Assembly (NCBI RefSeq): GCF_019711565.1
Contig: NZ_JAIGNN010000001.1
Span: 62,001-126,000 of the forward strand
Length of the DNA stretch: 64,000 nucleotides
Reading direction: 5' to 3'
DNA from: Qipengyuania proteolytica
GTDB lineage: Bacteria; Pseudomonadota; Alphaproteobacteria; Sphingomonadales; Sphingomonadaceae
Shown: positions 8,443-16,312 of the stretch, in pieces
Position numbering within the stretch: position 1 is the stretch's first letter
How the letters are laid out: each line of letters starts with the position of its first letter
Program-made: the position numbers and the translations under genes
Notes under the pieces: model-generated
Told to the model about the DNA's origin: nothing
What the model saw: only the letters and a program-made list of their open reading frames with translations
Databases searched by the model: none

Positions 8443-9311
8443 TGCGCCTCTCCCCTGCCTTCGGCCACGAAGCGGCGGATCGCTGCGGCGTCGCGGTAGC
8501 CATGAAGCACCGCCCCATCACGGGCACGCACGATGACCGGGGTTCCGGCAAACCCGTTGGCCTTCGCGAAGGCTTCGTTGGCATCGAGCGCCTTGGCGTC
8601 CTTGCAGGTCTTGCCGGTCGCCGGAGCCTGCCCGTCGTAGGCTGCATGGAGTGCCTTTGCCGGATCCTTGGCGCACAGTACCGCCTCGGAAATCTTGCGG
8701 CTTGCCGCGCCGAAGATCGAGATCGGTCGCTCTTCAACATGAACCTTGGCCTTGGCGAGTTCGCCCGCCAGGCGCTGGCAGTACCCGCACTGGAAGTCCG
8801 AGAAGACGATCAGGCGTTCGCCCTTGGGGCTGCCCCAGTGGATCGCGCCCGCATCCGGAAGCGACGAGAGGTCGACATGGCTGGCGGCCGCCTGGATCGG
8901 CGCTTCGTCGCGACCTGCGGGAGCATCGCTGGCCACACGCGCCGCCCCGGCCGCGAGCAGGTCGGGATTGAGTTCGAGCAGGCGGGCGGCGGTCACGTCG
9001 CGCCGCTCTTCCATGTCGTAGAGACGGCCCACGAACAGGTAGCGGGCGGTCTCGTCGATGTAGAACAGCGTGTCGCCCGAGACGACTTCGCACCAGGGGC
9101 CCAGCGTGTCGCAGCTGATCGCATCGATCGGGGTCTTGGGCAGCCGCAGTTTCAGTGCCTGCGCGACATCACTCGCCATGCCCGCGGCTCTCGCAGGCAT
9201 AGCGGTGACGGCAGAGACGCCGAGCGTCAGCACGGCGGCGGCGCTCGAGAGGGCAAGGGCAAGGTGGGCGGCGCGGGCCTTCAGGCCCGGCCGGCGGTCA
9301 TTGTAGTTCAT
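8439..9311 (-). CDS. dsbC: DsbC-type periplasmic thiol:disulfide isomerase of the transfer operon
   Basis: 290 aa. A long N-terminal signal/anchor (LALALSSAAAVLTLGVSAVT) is followed by a DsbC-like dimerisation region (VSGDTLFYIDETARYLFVGR) and a thioredoxin fold with the active site CGYC near residue 176. A further cysteine pair (CAKDPAKALHAAYDGQ and TCKDAKALDAN) and the cis-Pro segment GTPVIV complete the fold. Dsb proteins are frequent partners of F-type systems because TraN, TraU and TraV are cysteine rich, as they are here. It overlaps traB and traV. Confidence 0.9.
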   Translation of the reverse strand: MNYNDRRPGLKARAAHLALALSSAAAVLTLGVSAVTAMPARAAGMASDVAQALKLRLPKTPIDAISCDTLGPWCEVVSGDTLFYIDETARYLFVGRLYDMEERRDVTAARLLELNPDLLAAGAARVASDAPAGRDEAPIQAAASHVDLSSLPDAGAIHWGSPKGERLIVFSDFQCGYCQRLAGELAKAKVHVEERPISIFGAASRKISEAVLCAKDPAKALHAAYDGQAPATGKTCKDAKALDANEAFAKANGFAGTPVIVRARDGAVLHGYRDAAAIRRFVAEGRGEAQ

Positions 9312-10624
9312 TTGGAGGGGCTCCTGACGTGGACGCCGTCGAGAAAGACGATCTCGACCTCGATGCCGGTCGGCATCTCGACGACGGGTTGGTATTGTTC
9401 GGCGCGTTCGATGAGGTATCGGCTGACGGTGTCGGCGGCTTCGCCGGCACCCTGGCCAAAGCCACCGGCGAGGATGTCGGTCGGCGACAGCGCCTCGCGC
9501 TGACCGTTGGCGCCGACAGGCTGCGTGAAGATACCGTTGGCGTTGGCTGAGAATCCGCGGCCGAATCCGCCGACAATCCCGGCGAGCAGTGCCTGGCTGA
9601 CAAGGCTGCCTTCGCGGCTGACCACGCGGCCACGCACACCCGACTTTCCGGCAAAGGAAATGAACCCCTTGACCTCGCTCACCGCGAAGCGGCCGCCGGG
9701 CTGCGCGCAGGTCATGCGCACCAGCTTGACGTAGACCTTCTCGGCCGAGAGATCGCCGCGCGCCGCGCCATTGACGAGGCAGCCGGTGATATCGGTGGTG
9801 AGCAGTTTGTTGCCGCGCATGACCGAGCGGGCCGGACCGGTGATCCGGAGCACCACGGGAAGCGGATCGCTCTGGCTGGCAACGCCGGTCGAGGCGTCGA
9901 CACCCACGATGACCGTTGCCGGTGCGTAGCTGTTAGGCGGCAGGTAATCGCGGCTCGCTTCGAGCAGCAGGGCGGGCGCAGTCTCTGCCACGCGCGGCTT
10001 GCCGTCCTTGCCCGGCTCAGCGCTGAAACTCATCAGGCTGAGCTGTCCGCCCTGCGTTTCCGGTGCTCCTTGCGGTGGCTGGACAGCCCCGCCGGTGCCG
10101 ACGCCGGGACCATAGGCCGGTGGCGGCGGCAGGGGCGGTGCGGTTGCAGGCGCTTTCGCAGCGTCGCTAAGCTGTGACCGTAGATTGGCGTTCTCGGCTG
10201 AGATCGCGTCGATCGCCGCCTGGCCGTCGGAGCGCATCTGCGCGTTCTCGCTGCGCAGGGCTTCGAGCTCCTGCTCGATTTCGGGGCGCGGCAGCTGGGC
10301 CTGCTGCAGATCCTTGATCGCGCGGCCCTGTGCATCGAGCCGGTTACCGTAGCTCGCGACGAACTCGCGCTGCGAGAGGTTGCGATTGACGAGGCCGCCG
10401 GTGTCGATTGTCGTCGCACCATTGGCATCGGCGCCGCCCTCGTCGCCATCGCCGCCGAAGATGAACATCCCGCCGCCGATGAGGGCGATGGCCCCGATCC
10501 CGGCGAGCAGCATCTTCTGGCGCTGCGCGATCTGCGAGTTGAGGTTGCGCCGTCCGCTTTCGCGCGCTTCGGGCGAGCCCGGCAGAGGCCTCTTTTCGGC
10601 GTCCTTCTGTGTTGCCTCGGCCAT
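9308..10624 (-). CDS. traB: TraB, T4SS core-complex protein (VirB10 family)
   Basis: 438 aa (F TraB 475). The cytoplasmic N-terminus ends in one membrane helix (MLLAGIGAIALIGGGMFIFG, residues 34-53). Then come a coiled-coil segment (about 95-145) and a proline-rich stretch (PATAPPLPPPPAYGPGVG). The C-terminal VirB10-like beta domain carries ASRDYLPPNSYAPATVIVGV and SVMRGNKLLTTDITGCLVNG. TraB spans the envelope from inner membrane to the TraV/TraK outer ring. The traK stop and traB start share one base (TGATG). Confidence 0.95.
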   Translation of the reverse strand: MAEATQKDAEKRPLPGSPEARESGRRNLNSQIAQRQKMLLAGIGAIALIGGGMFIFGGDGDEGGADANGATTIDTGGLVNRNLSQREFVASYGNRLDAQGRAIKDLQQAQLPRPEIEQELEALRSENAQMRSDGQAAIDAISAENANLRSQLSDAAKAPATAPPLPPPPAYGPGVGTGGAVQPPQGAPETQGGQLSLMSFSAEPGKDGKPRVAETAPALLLEASRDYLPPNSYAPATVIVGVDASTGVASQSDPLPVVLRITGPARSVMRGNKLLTTDITGCLVNGAARGDLSAEKVYVKLVRMTCAQPGGRFAVSEVKGFISFAGKSGVRGRVVSREGSLVSQALLAGIVGGFGRGFSANANGIFTQPVGANGQREALSPTDILAGGFGQGAGEAADTVSRYLIERAEQYQPVVEMPTGIEVEIVFLDGVHVRSPSK

Positions 10625-11439
10625 CAGTCGAGCCCTCCCTTGGCAAAGACAAGGAAGGCACTGGTCGCTTCACCGGGAGCGAGTGCATCGCGGCCATAGG
10701 CGAAGGCGAGCGCGCCTGCGGGACCCTCTCGCTCGGAGCCAAGTGCAAGGCTCTCCTGGCCGAGATTGCGTACAAGAAAGCGCTGTCCGGTAAGTTCATC
10801 GCCCTGGTATTCGGCGACCAGCTGGACCTCGATCCCGCCGGTACGGCGCGGAGCGGAGAGTTCAGCGCGGGCAGTGAACCCGGGCAGGACGGCATCGCTC
10901 GCCATCGCCTCGATCAGGCGGATCGCAGCGTCCTCCGGCCCGGTCTCGGTCTCCCATTCGGTAGCCGCGGCTTTAGCGAGCGCGGGATTGGTGATGAAGA
11001 GCTGGGCCGCTTCCTCGCCGCCGAGGCGGCAGGCGAACTTGTAGACGTAGCCCGCCTTGCTGGTCGCAAAGAAGCTGACCCGGGCAGCGGCAAATTGCGG
11101 GGGCACGGAGATATAGATGTCTCCGCGCACTGGCTCGTGCGTCACCTGGAAGTCGTTGTAGGGAAAGCCGCTCGCGATCTTCGAGACATTGGCAAAGCCG
11201 TCATCGATTAGCGCAATCCGGGTGAGTTCGCCGCGCGCGAGTTCGCAGTCGATGGTCGCATTGTCGGCCGCTTCGACGAACTGGTCGGCATGCGCCGGGA
11301 CCGGCGCGAGCGCGAAGGCGAGTACGGCGAGGCCGGTCAGCCTGAGCCCGGGATCGGGGCGCCGTGCCGCGCCGATCGCGAAACAGGCAAGGCCGGTTCC
11401 GGCAAGCGCAGCAGCGAAGGGAGATGGGAGAAGGCTCAT
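10624..11439 (-). CDS. traK: TraK, T4SS core-complex secretin-like protein (VirB9 family)
   Basis: 271 aa. An N-terminal export region, long and with two hydrophobic patches, ends near VPAHAD. The mature part has the TraK features GFPYNDFQVTHEPVRGDIYI, FFATSKAGYVYKFACRLGG and a C-terminal VirB9-like beta domain (IEVQLVAEYQGDELTGQRFL). Because the signal region is unusually long, translation may begin further in; the listed ATG is favoured by its 4-bp overlap with traE. TraK forms the outer-membrane ring with TraV and TraB. Confidence 0.9.
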   Translation of the reverse strand: MSLLPSPFAAALAGTGLACFAIGAARRPDPGLRLTGLAVLAFALAPVPAHADQFVEAADNATIDCELARGELTRIALIDDGFANVSKIASGFPYNDFQVTHEPVRGDIYISVPPQFAAARVSFFATSKAGYVYKFACRLGGEEAAQLFITNPALAKAAATEWETETGPEDAAIRLIEAMASDAVLPGFTARAELSAPRRTGGIEVQLVAEYQGDELTGQRFLVRNLGQESLALGSEREGPAGALAFAYGRDALAPGEATSAFLVFAKGGLD

Positions 11440-12005
11440 TGGCCGGGTTCCTCCTTGTCGGTGGGAAGTTGTTCGAAGCCGGCGAGCGCGAGGCTGAGGC
11501 CACGCTTCGACCAGCGGAAACGGAAGGAGCGGCGCTGGCTCGCGATCACCTGCGCGCCGACAAAGGTCTTGAGCGTGCCGGTGACGGTCGAGGTCAGGGC
11601 CTTGGGGTCGACATGCATTTCCGCGATCACGAAGGCCTGGCTGATGTCCGAGCCGCGCTGTTCCTCGACGATTCTGACGAGCTCGGCCTTGAGGCGGCCG
11701 TGCGCGGTGGGATCGGCGAGCTTCAGGATGTTCGCCATCCAGTAGTCGAGGCTTTCGGGTGCCCGGTTGAGGAGCATCAGTGCCGTGTCGCGGGTAACGA
11801 GCTCGAGATAGGGCGCGTCGATCCCGCCGCTCGAGACGGTGATCCGCTCGGCGGTGATCGGCACCAGCACCACCTGCTCGTCGCGGGTGACCGCGGCGCC
11901 GAGGCTGACCAGCGTGGTTAGTCCCAAAGCACCTGCCAGCACCGCAAAGCGGTTGCGTTGCCGCAGGTAGGTCTGCGCCTGTTCGTGCGCGAATTCTGCT
12001 CGCAT
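11436..12005 (-). CDS. traE: TraE, T4SS inner-membrane/periplasmic assembly protein (VirB5/8-like)
   Basis: 189 aa, matching F TraE (188 aa). The short cytoplasmic N-terminus (MRAEFAHEQAQTYLRQRNRF) leads to one membrane helix (FAVLAGALGLTTLVSLGAAV). The periplasmic domain has the VLVPITAERITVSSGGIDAP and DYWMANILKLADPTAHGRLK segments characteristic of TraE. It has a role in pilus assembly at the inner membrane. A 12-bp gap separates it from traL, one of the two real gaps in the operon. Confidence 0.93.
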   Translation of the reverse strand: MRAEFAHEQAQTYLRQRNRFAVLAGALGLTTLVSLGAAVTRDEQVVLVPITAERITVSSGGIDAPYLELVTRDTALMLLNRAPESLDYWMANILKLADPTAHGRLKAELVRIVEEQRGSDISQAFVIAEMHVDPKALTSTVTGTLKTFVGAQVIASQRRSFRFRWSKRGLSLALAGFEQLPTDKEEPGQ

Positions 12006-12017
12006 GGGTCGCCTCCC

Positions 12018-12305
12018 TCAGCCCGCCAACAGGCGGCAGTGGGAGGGCGGCGTGGCCTTCAACCCGAGAAAGCTCCCGGGCAGGTACCAGTACGCAGCAT
12101 GCACCAGTGCCGAACCGGCGCCGCGTGCCTTCGCCTTCCGCAAGGCAAGCCAGGCCCCGGCGGCCAGGCCGATACCGATGAAGATATGCTGCGAGAGGAT
12201 GCCCCAGGCGAAGGGAATGAGAATCCCTGCAAACTCGTCGATGGTCCAGAAGCCGATGAGCTCCGGATCGTCGAGCCGCCGTGGAACAAGGTACCTGTCG
12301 GCCAT
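12018..12305 (-). CDS. traL: TraL, T4SS inner-membrane protein (VirB3-like)
   Basis: 95 aa (F TraL 91). The N-terminal motif RYLVPRRLDDPELIGFWTID is the family signature. Two closely spaced hydrophobic segments follow (AGILIPFAWGILSQHIFIGI and LAAGAWLALRKAKARG). It is the usual second gene of F-type operons after the pilin gene. A short non-coding gap of 31 bp separates it from traA. Confidence 0.93.
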   Translation of the reverse strand: MADRYLVPRRLDDPELIGFWTIDEFAGILIPFAWGILSQHIFIGIGLAAGAWLALRKAKARGAGSALVHAAYWYLPGSFLGLKATPPSHCRLLAG

Positions 12306-12336
12306 GCCGCCCTCCTGTCGTGACCCGATCCGCTGA

Positions 12337-12669
12337 TCAGATGACCGCGGTCACGACCGAGGTGACGATCGGCACGCCGGTGCCGACACCGATCCCGACG
12401 CCGACCGGGACTGCGACCTGGCCGAGTGAAAAGCGCCCTGATGCGAGACCGATCAGACCGCCCGCGAGGCTGAGCACGGTGATGATCTTGCCGCCCGAGC
12501 CTTCGAGAAAGTCGGTGAACTTGGTCAGCGCGGGATCGAAGGTGGTGTCGGCGCCGGCAAAGGCGGCACCGGCGCAGGCCAGCGCCACGCAGGCGGGAAG
12601 AATGTAGTCGCGGCCACGAACGCGGTTGAGCGTGCGCTGCTGGACCGGAAGGGCAGTCTTGGTGGTCAT
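12337..12669 (-). CDS. traA: TraA, conjugative pilin precursor
   Basis: 110 aa from the ATG at 12669. The frame is open for 39 codons further upstream, but only this start gives a pilin-like precursor. A basic leader (RTLNRVRGRDYILPACVALA) ends at a signal-peptidase-type site AGAAFA, leaving a mature chain of about 72 residues. That chain has two hydrophobic helices around a short polar loop (ASGRFSLGQ), matching F pilin in size (70 aa). It is the first gene of the transfer operon. The sequence is too short and hydrophobic for certainty without a profile search. Confidence 0.82.
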   Translation of the reverse strand: MTTKTALPVQQRTLNRVRGRDYILPACVALACAGAAFAGADTTFDPALTKFTDFLEGSGGKIITVLSLAGGLIGLASGRFSLGQVAVPVGVGIGVGTGVPIVTSVVTAVI

Positions 12670-13036
12670 GGATGGAAACTCCGAGGGATTGAACATCAGC
12701 CAGCGATGCGTTCGCTGTATGTTCTTTCCTCTCCCCGGAGCCGGGCTGTAGGAAATCGGGAACTGGATTTTGGGACTGCCGACCAAGCAAAAAGCGACAT
12801 CGGGAGGTGCGCTGGCCGGGATTCGCGCAGGCTGATCGCGGAGCAGCGCCGACTGTGCCGGCTTCTGAGCGATGCGAGCCGCGATCTGCGCTGGTGCGGA
12901 CGGAATTCGCGCGAATCATCGAAGGAAGCTGATTCGTCCCTTCCTCTATGTTCTCTAGATGTTCTTTTCGTTTTCCTACAGGCTTCCTTCGCGGTTAGCC
13001 GGTGAGTCGATCACATCTTGGGAAAAGGATTCGTCG
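12670..13036. promoter_or_regulatory. Divergent control region between the tra operon and the HTH gene pair
   Basis: 367 bp without a convincing gene. It holds a perfect inverted repeat CGAATCA-N11-TGATTCG at 12912-12936 and a short hairpin CAGCGA-TGCGT-TCGCTG at 12701-12717. The words TATGTTCT (12718-12725 and 12947-12954) and ATGTTCTTTT (12959-12968) recur near both ends. Placement between divergent units, one of which encodes DNA-binding proteins, suggests operators controlling conjugation. That role is inference; no clear -35/-10 pair is assigned. Confidence 0.5.
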
Positions 13037-13528
13037 ATGACCAACATGGCGCTCTTTGCCGAACAACAGGTTCGCGCCGACCTCGCCCGGCTGCTTTTGG
13101 CAGCTGTCGAAACCAGCGGCCGTGCCCGCTGCGACATCGCGCGCGACGCGCAGATCCATAAGGACGCTTTGCGCCGCGTCCTTGCCGGCGAGCGCTCGGC
13201 CAGCCTTGGAGAAGCCTTGCGCATTCTTTCCGCGAGCGGCGTCGCGCCACACGCACATTTGCTCCTCTTCCTCGTCAGCAGCGGCGATCACGCGATTGCG
13301 TGGCTGCAATCGGACCTCGCGCAATTCTTCGAGGACTTTTCCGGCGAGCTGCCTTCAGCACTAGAGCGTGTCCTGGGCAACCAGGTTCACGATGTGAAGC
13401 CGCGTTGGGCCAAAGGCACCGCGCACCGGGTTGCGCGCCTGCTCTCCGACCACATCGATGAGCTTGAACGAAAGGATGCGCTGCTCGGCGATGCCTTTGC
13501 CGGCCTCGAAGGAGGCCATCGTGGGTGA
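13037..13528 (+). CDS. Helix-turn-helix regulator next to the tra operon
   Basis: 163 aa from the ATG at 13037. Residues about 25-75 form an HTH of the XRE/lambda-repressor kind: CDIARDAQIHKDALRRVLAG followed by ERSASLGEALRILSASGVAP. The C-terminal half is a helical domain (AWLQSDLAQFFEDFSGELPS) that I do not recognise. It is divergent from traA and overlaps the next regulator gene by 8 bp, so the two are one unit. It probably binds the intergenic palindromes, but this is inferred from position only. Confidence 0.75.
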   Translation: MTNMALFAEQQVRADLARLLLAAVETSGRARCDIARDAQIHKDALRRVLAGERSASLGEALRILSASGVAPHAHLLLFLVSSGDHAIAWLQSDLAQFFEDFSGELPSALERVLGNQVHDVKPRWAKGTAHRVARLLSDHIDELERKDALLGDAFAGLEGGHRG

Positions 13529-13760
13529 GGAGATCGACAAGGGAACGACCGAAGCCCGTCGGGTCACTCGTCTTATTCGCTTGCCCGAAGTGCAGCACCG
13601 CGTCGCGCTTGGCCGTTCGACGATCTATCGCTGGATGAGCGAAGGCAAATTCCCGAAGCCCGTACAATTGGGCGGATACGCGGTTGCATGGTCTGAGGAC
13701 GAAGTTGAGGACTGGATATCAGCCCGCCTCAGCGAGCCTCGTCGGATCAACTTGAGTTAA
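13521..13760 (+). CDS. AlpA-family DNA-binding regulator
   Basis: 79 aa starting at a GTG (13521), preceded by GGAGG at 13511-13515 inside the end of the upstream gene. A winged-helix AlpA/phage-excisionase-type motif is clear: RLIRLPEVQHRVALGRSTIY then RWMSEGKFPKPVQLGGYAVA and WSEDEVEDWISARL. Proteins of this type act as recombination directionality factors or activators of integrase and island genes. Translational coupling with the preceding HTH gene points to a small regulatory operon of the mobile element. Confidence 0.85.
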   Translation: MGEEIDKGTTEARRVTRLIRLPEVQHRVALGRSTIYRWMSEGKFPKPVQLGGYAVAWSEDEVEDWISARLSEPRRINLS

Positions 13761-13925
13761 ATTATGAGCAGAGCTTTTCCTCCCCCGCTGAGGTATAGAA
13801 GGTAGCGGAATCGCAAGCAATTTCACGTAGTTTGCTTACTGCCGCTCCATTCCGTTTTCAGAGCTATTATTGTTGATTCCAGGCAACCTCCTCGGTTCTC
13901 AACAGCCCGTCTAGCGGGGGGTAAT

Positions 13926-14561
13926 TTGGAATTGATTGACACGCGTGCAGAAATCGAGCATTTCTCGAATATGGGAAATTTGATCGGAAGTGAGAGAGGT
14001 GTTTGTTGGGAGAACCTCGAATTAGCGCGCCACTTGGAAACCTTGCGGCATGATCACAACCTATCGCTTGAAGAGGTGGCGAAGAGGTCTGGTGTGAGCC
14101 GAGCCACCCTGTCTCGGATCGAGCGCGGAACAACGAGTCCGACTGCGCAGGTTCTGGGTAGGCTGTGCGCAGCCTATGGTTTAACGACCTCGCAATTGTT
14201 ACTCAATGTCGAGAAAATCGGTCCGTCGATCGTCAAGTGGGCCGAGGCCTTTTGTTGGGAGGATCCCGCTACAAGGTACCGGAGAACTTCCGTATCTCCC
14301 CCGCAGCCTGGGTTCCAGATTGAGCTAGTTTACGGCGAATTGCCGGCAGCACAGAGGATAGAGTATCCGCATCCTTCCAGGCATGGCCTGGAGCAGCATA
14401 TCTTGGTCCTTAAGGGGAAGCTCAGGATCGAATGCCAGGGCGAGACATACGCGGTAGGGGAGCGGGATTGTCTCCGCTTCTTTTTGAACGGCCCTACGGT
14501 GTTTGAAACAAATGCAGAGCAGGCCGCGCAATACCTCGTTGCGCTACGGGTGCCCACGTGA
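13926..14561 (+). CDS. XRE-family regulator with C-terminal cupin domain
   Basis: 211 aa if the TTG at 13926 (after a G-run) is used; an ATG at 13971 would give 196 aa and is equally possible. HTH_3 domain at residues about 35-90 (HNLSLEEVAKRSGVSRATLS, then RIERGTTSPTAQVLGRLCAA). A cupin follows at about 130-205 (HGLEQHILVLKGKLRIECQG). Such proteins sense small ligands and repress adjacent metabolic or transport genes. Its stop overlaps the start of the downstream acetyltransferase fusion by 4 bp, so that gene is the likely target. Codon choice is more AT-rich than in the tra operon. Confidence 0.87.
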   Translation: MELIDTRAEIEHFSNMGNLIGSERGVCWENLELARHLETLRHDHNLSLEEVAKRSGVSRATLSRIERGTTSPTAQVLGRLCAAYGLTTSQLLLNVEKIGPSIVKWAEAFCWEDPATRYRRTSVSPPQPGFQIELVYGELPAAQRIEYPHPSRHGLEQHILVLKGKLRIECQGETYAVGERDCLRFFLNGPTVFETNAEQAAQYLVALRVPT

Positions 14562-15478
14562 GGATTTCTGCCGGGGACCTACGCGATCCGCAGGTACAGA
14601 GGCTCTTACTCCTGCATCTGAACGGTATGCGGCAAAACTCGCCGGAAGGCAGCGTTTACGCACTCGATTTAGCAGGCCTCGAGCAGCCGGAGATCAGCTT
14701 TTGGGCGGCTTGGGATGAAGGAGATCTTCTCGGGATTGCAGCGTTGAAAGTCCTTCCTGGGGCCGAGGGCGAGATTAAATCTATGCGTACCAGTCCTGAG
14801 CATTTGCGGAAAGGCGTAGCCCGCGCGCTGTTAAAGCACATTATCGAAGTGGCGAAGGAGCAAGGTATTTGGCGGCTGAGCTTGGAAACCGGGTCCGGGG
14901 CTTCCTTTGAGCCGGCCCTCGCGCTATACCGTTCGTTCGGGTTCAGCAACGGCGCGCCATTCGGCGGCTATCGGGCGTCGGATTTTAATCAGTTCTTGCA
15001 CTTGGACATGTCTGACGGGCCGACTTCGTTGGACCAAAACAAAGGGCTGTCTACCGAAAGCCCCCATTCTGCCCAAATCGTAGATGACCGTCTTACAGGG
15101 AGATGCTTGTGCGGGGCCGTACGATACGAGGTAGCTGACGCCTTTGAGTATAGCCTGAATTGCCACTGCTCGGACTGCCGTCGGGCTACAGGAGCAGCGT
15201 TTAAGTCGCTTGCTGGAATTGCGTCATACAAACTTCGTGTACGCTCGGGGGAGGAGTCGATTTTCCGCTATGGAGATAAGGCCGCTCAGGATCTGCACTG
15301 TCGAAACTGTGGATCGTTAATCTATTCTCTCGTTCACGACGGCCGAATTGCCCACGTGGCCATGGGTACCTTAGACCAAGCGCCGTCGATTCGACCGTCG
15401 AAACATATTTTCGTTGCCTCGAAGGCACCATGGCACGAAATCACCGACGATTTGCCCCAGTTCGATGAGTTCGACTGA
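14558..15478 (+). CDS. Fusion of GNAT N-acetyltransferase and GFA (CENP-V) zinc domain
   Basis: 306 aa, GTG start in a 4-bp overlap with the XRE-cupin gene. Residues 1-150 are a GNAT acetyltransferase with acetyl-CoA motif A (MRTSPEHLRKGVARALLKHI) and LALYRSFGF. After a short polar linker, residues about 180-295 form a GFA/CENP-V domain with zinc-binding cysteines in GRCLCGAVRYEV, LNCHCSDCRRATGAAF and LHCRNCGSLIYSL. GFA proteins bind zinc and some bind glutathione adducts. Both halves look intact. The substrate is unknown; the fusion suggests linked acetylation and thiol chemistry. Confidence 0.85.
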   Translation: MRISAGDLRDPQVQRLLLLHLNGMRQNSPEGSVYALDLAGLEQPEISFWAAWDEGDLLGIAALKVLPGAEGEIKSMRTSPEHLRKGVARALLKHIIEVAKEQGIWRLSLETGSGASFEPALALYRSFGFSNGAPFGGYRASDFNQFLHLDMSDGPTSLDQNKGLSTESPHSAQIVDDRLTGRCLCGAVRYEVADAFEYSLNCHCSDCRRATGAAFKSLAGIASYKLRVRSGEESIFRYGDKAAQDLHCRNCGSLIYSLVHDGRIAHVAMGTLDQAPSIRPSKHIFVASKAPWHEITDDLPQFDEFD

Positions 15479-15736
15479 GTGCTCTGTCAAAAGCCATTGC
15501 GCCAGCTGTGACGCCTTTTGCAGGTCATGGTTCGATAGCCGGGCTTTGACCTTGATTGGTGATTCATGCGGAAGCTCTGCAAGCGGTCGCCACTCGCACG
15601 ATTCTCATGCGGGCAGGCTCACTTGATCGTCGATCAAGTCGTCAATTTTGGTTTGGCGAAACCGCATCCCGAGGAGGAAGTGAGGCACCGAAGATTTGTC
15701 CAACCAGAGCAAGCGATTAAGCTAAATCCGCAACGT
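15479..15736. other. Convergent intergenic region with a 19-bp palindrome
   Basis: No gene is supported between the ends of the two convergent neighbours. A perfect palindrome ACTTGATCGTCGATCAAGT (9-bp arms, one central base) lies at 15621-15639. No T-run follows it on either strand, so it does not look like an intrinsic terminator; it resembles a protein-binding site or a remnant. Confidence 0.5.
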
Positions 15737-16195
15737 TCACATGGATTGGAGGTAAGCTGCCAACTTCTCGAATGAGCCCTCATGTCCCGACTTAATATCC
15801 TCAGCCATGTTCTTGCCCGCGAATGACATCACTTGCGCGGTCAGAGCGCACTCTACCTGGCCGCTAGCGCGATCATTGAACACGATCGAATTCTGACTGA
15901 GAGCAAGCAGGTTGCCTAGACAACGGATTTCCTCCGTCGCCGCTATAAGCTCATCGCTGACTATGCGGTGATAACGAGTAGCCACCGTGAAGACCGGGTC
16001 AGAAACCGGACCACAGCGCACGATGTCGAGCCCCCCCTCACGGAAGTCGGCCGTTTCAATCAAATAGGCTGCCGTGTCACTCGGGGCTGCCCAGCGGGAG
16101 CGCTTGGCCGGATCGGCAAACGCGCCGAAGACATCCTGCAGCCGACCGTGCAGTTGAACTGTTACCTCGATCGTATCGTAAATAATTTCCGGCAT
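15737..16195 (-). CDS. SRPBCC (AHSA1-like) ligand-binding domain protein
   Basis: 152 aa. It has the START/Bet v 1 layout seen in AHSA1 proteins: IEVTVQLHGRLQDVFGAFAD, PAKRSRWAAP, then FREGGLDIVRCGP and the C-terminal helix GHEGSFEKLAAYLQSM. Such small proteins bind hydrophobic ligands and are often encoded beside HxlR or ArsR regulators. Here an HxlR gene is divergent 117 bp away, so the two probably form a regulator-target pair. The ligand is unknown. Confidence 0.8.
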   Translation of the reverse strand: MPEIIYDTIEVTVQLHGRLQDVFGAFADPAKRSRWAAPSDTAAYLIETADFREGGLDIVRCGPVSDPVFTVATRYHRIVSDELIAATEEIRCLGNLLALSQNSIVFNDRASGQVECALTAQVMSFAGKNMAEDIKSGHEGSFEKLAAYLQSM

Positions 16196-16218
16196 GCGCG
16201 ATCCTCACTTCGCATTTT

Positions 16219-16236
16219 CCAATCCAGTAGGATTGG
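16219..16236. promoter_or_regulatory. Perfect inverted repeat in the SRPBCC/HxlR divergent promoter
   Basis: CCAATCCAGTAGGATTGG has 7-bp arms and a 4-base centre. It lies 24 bp upstream of the SRPBCC start and about 77 bp upstream of the HxlR start, a natural place for the HxlR protein or another dimer to bind. Sequence symmetry is observed; the function is inferred. Confidence 0.45.
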
Positions 16237-16312
16237 CTCGAATGCCCAGGTTCCAGCCACCGTAGGACTGGGTCTTTGCATAAGGGCAGGAGTGTGGTTA
16301 TATTTTGTAACT

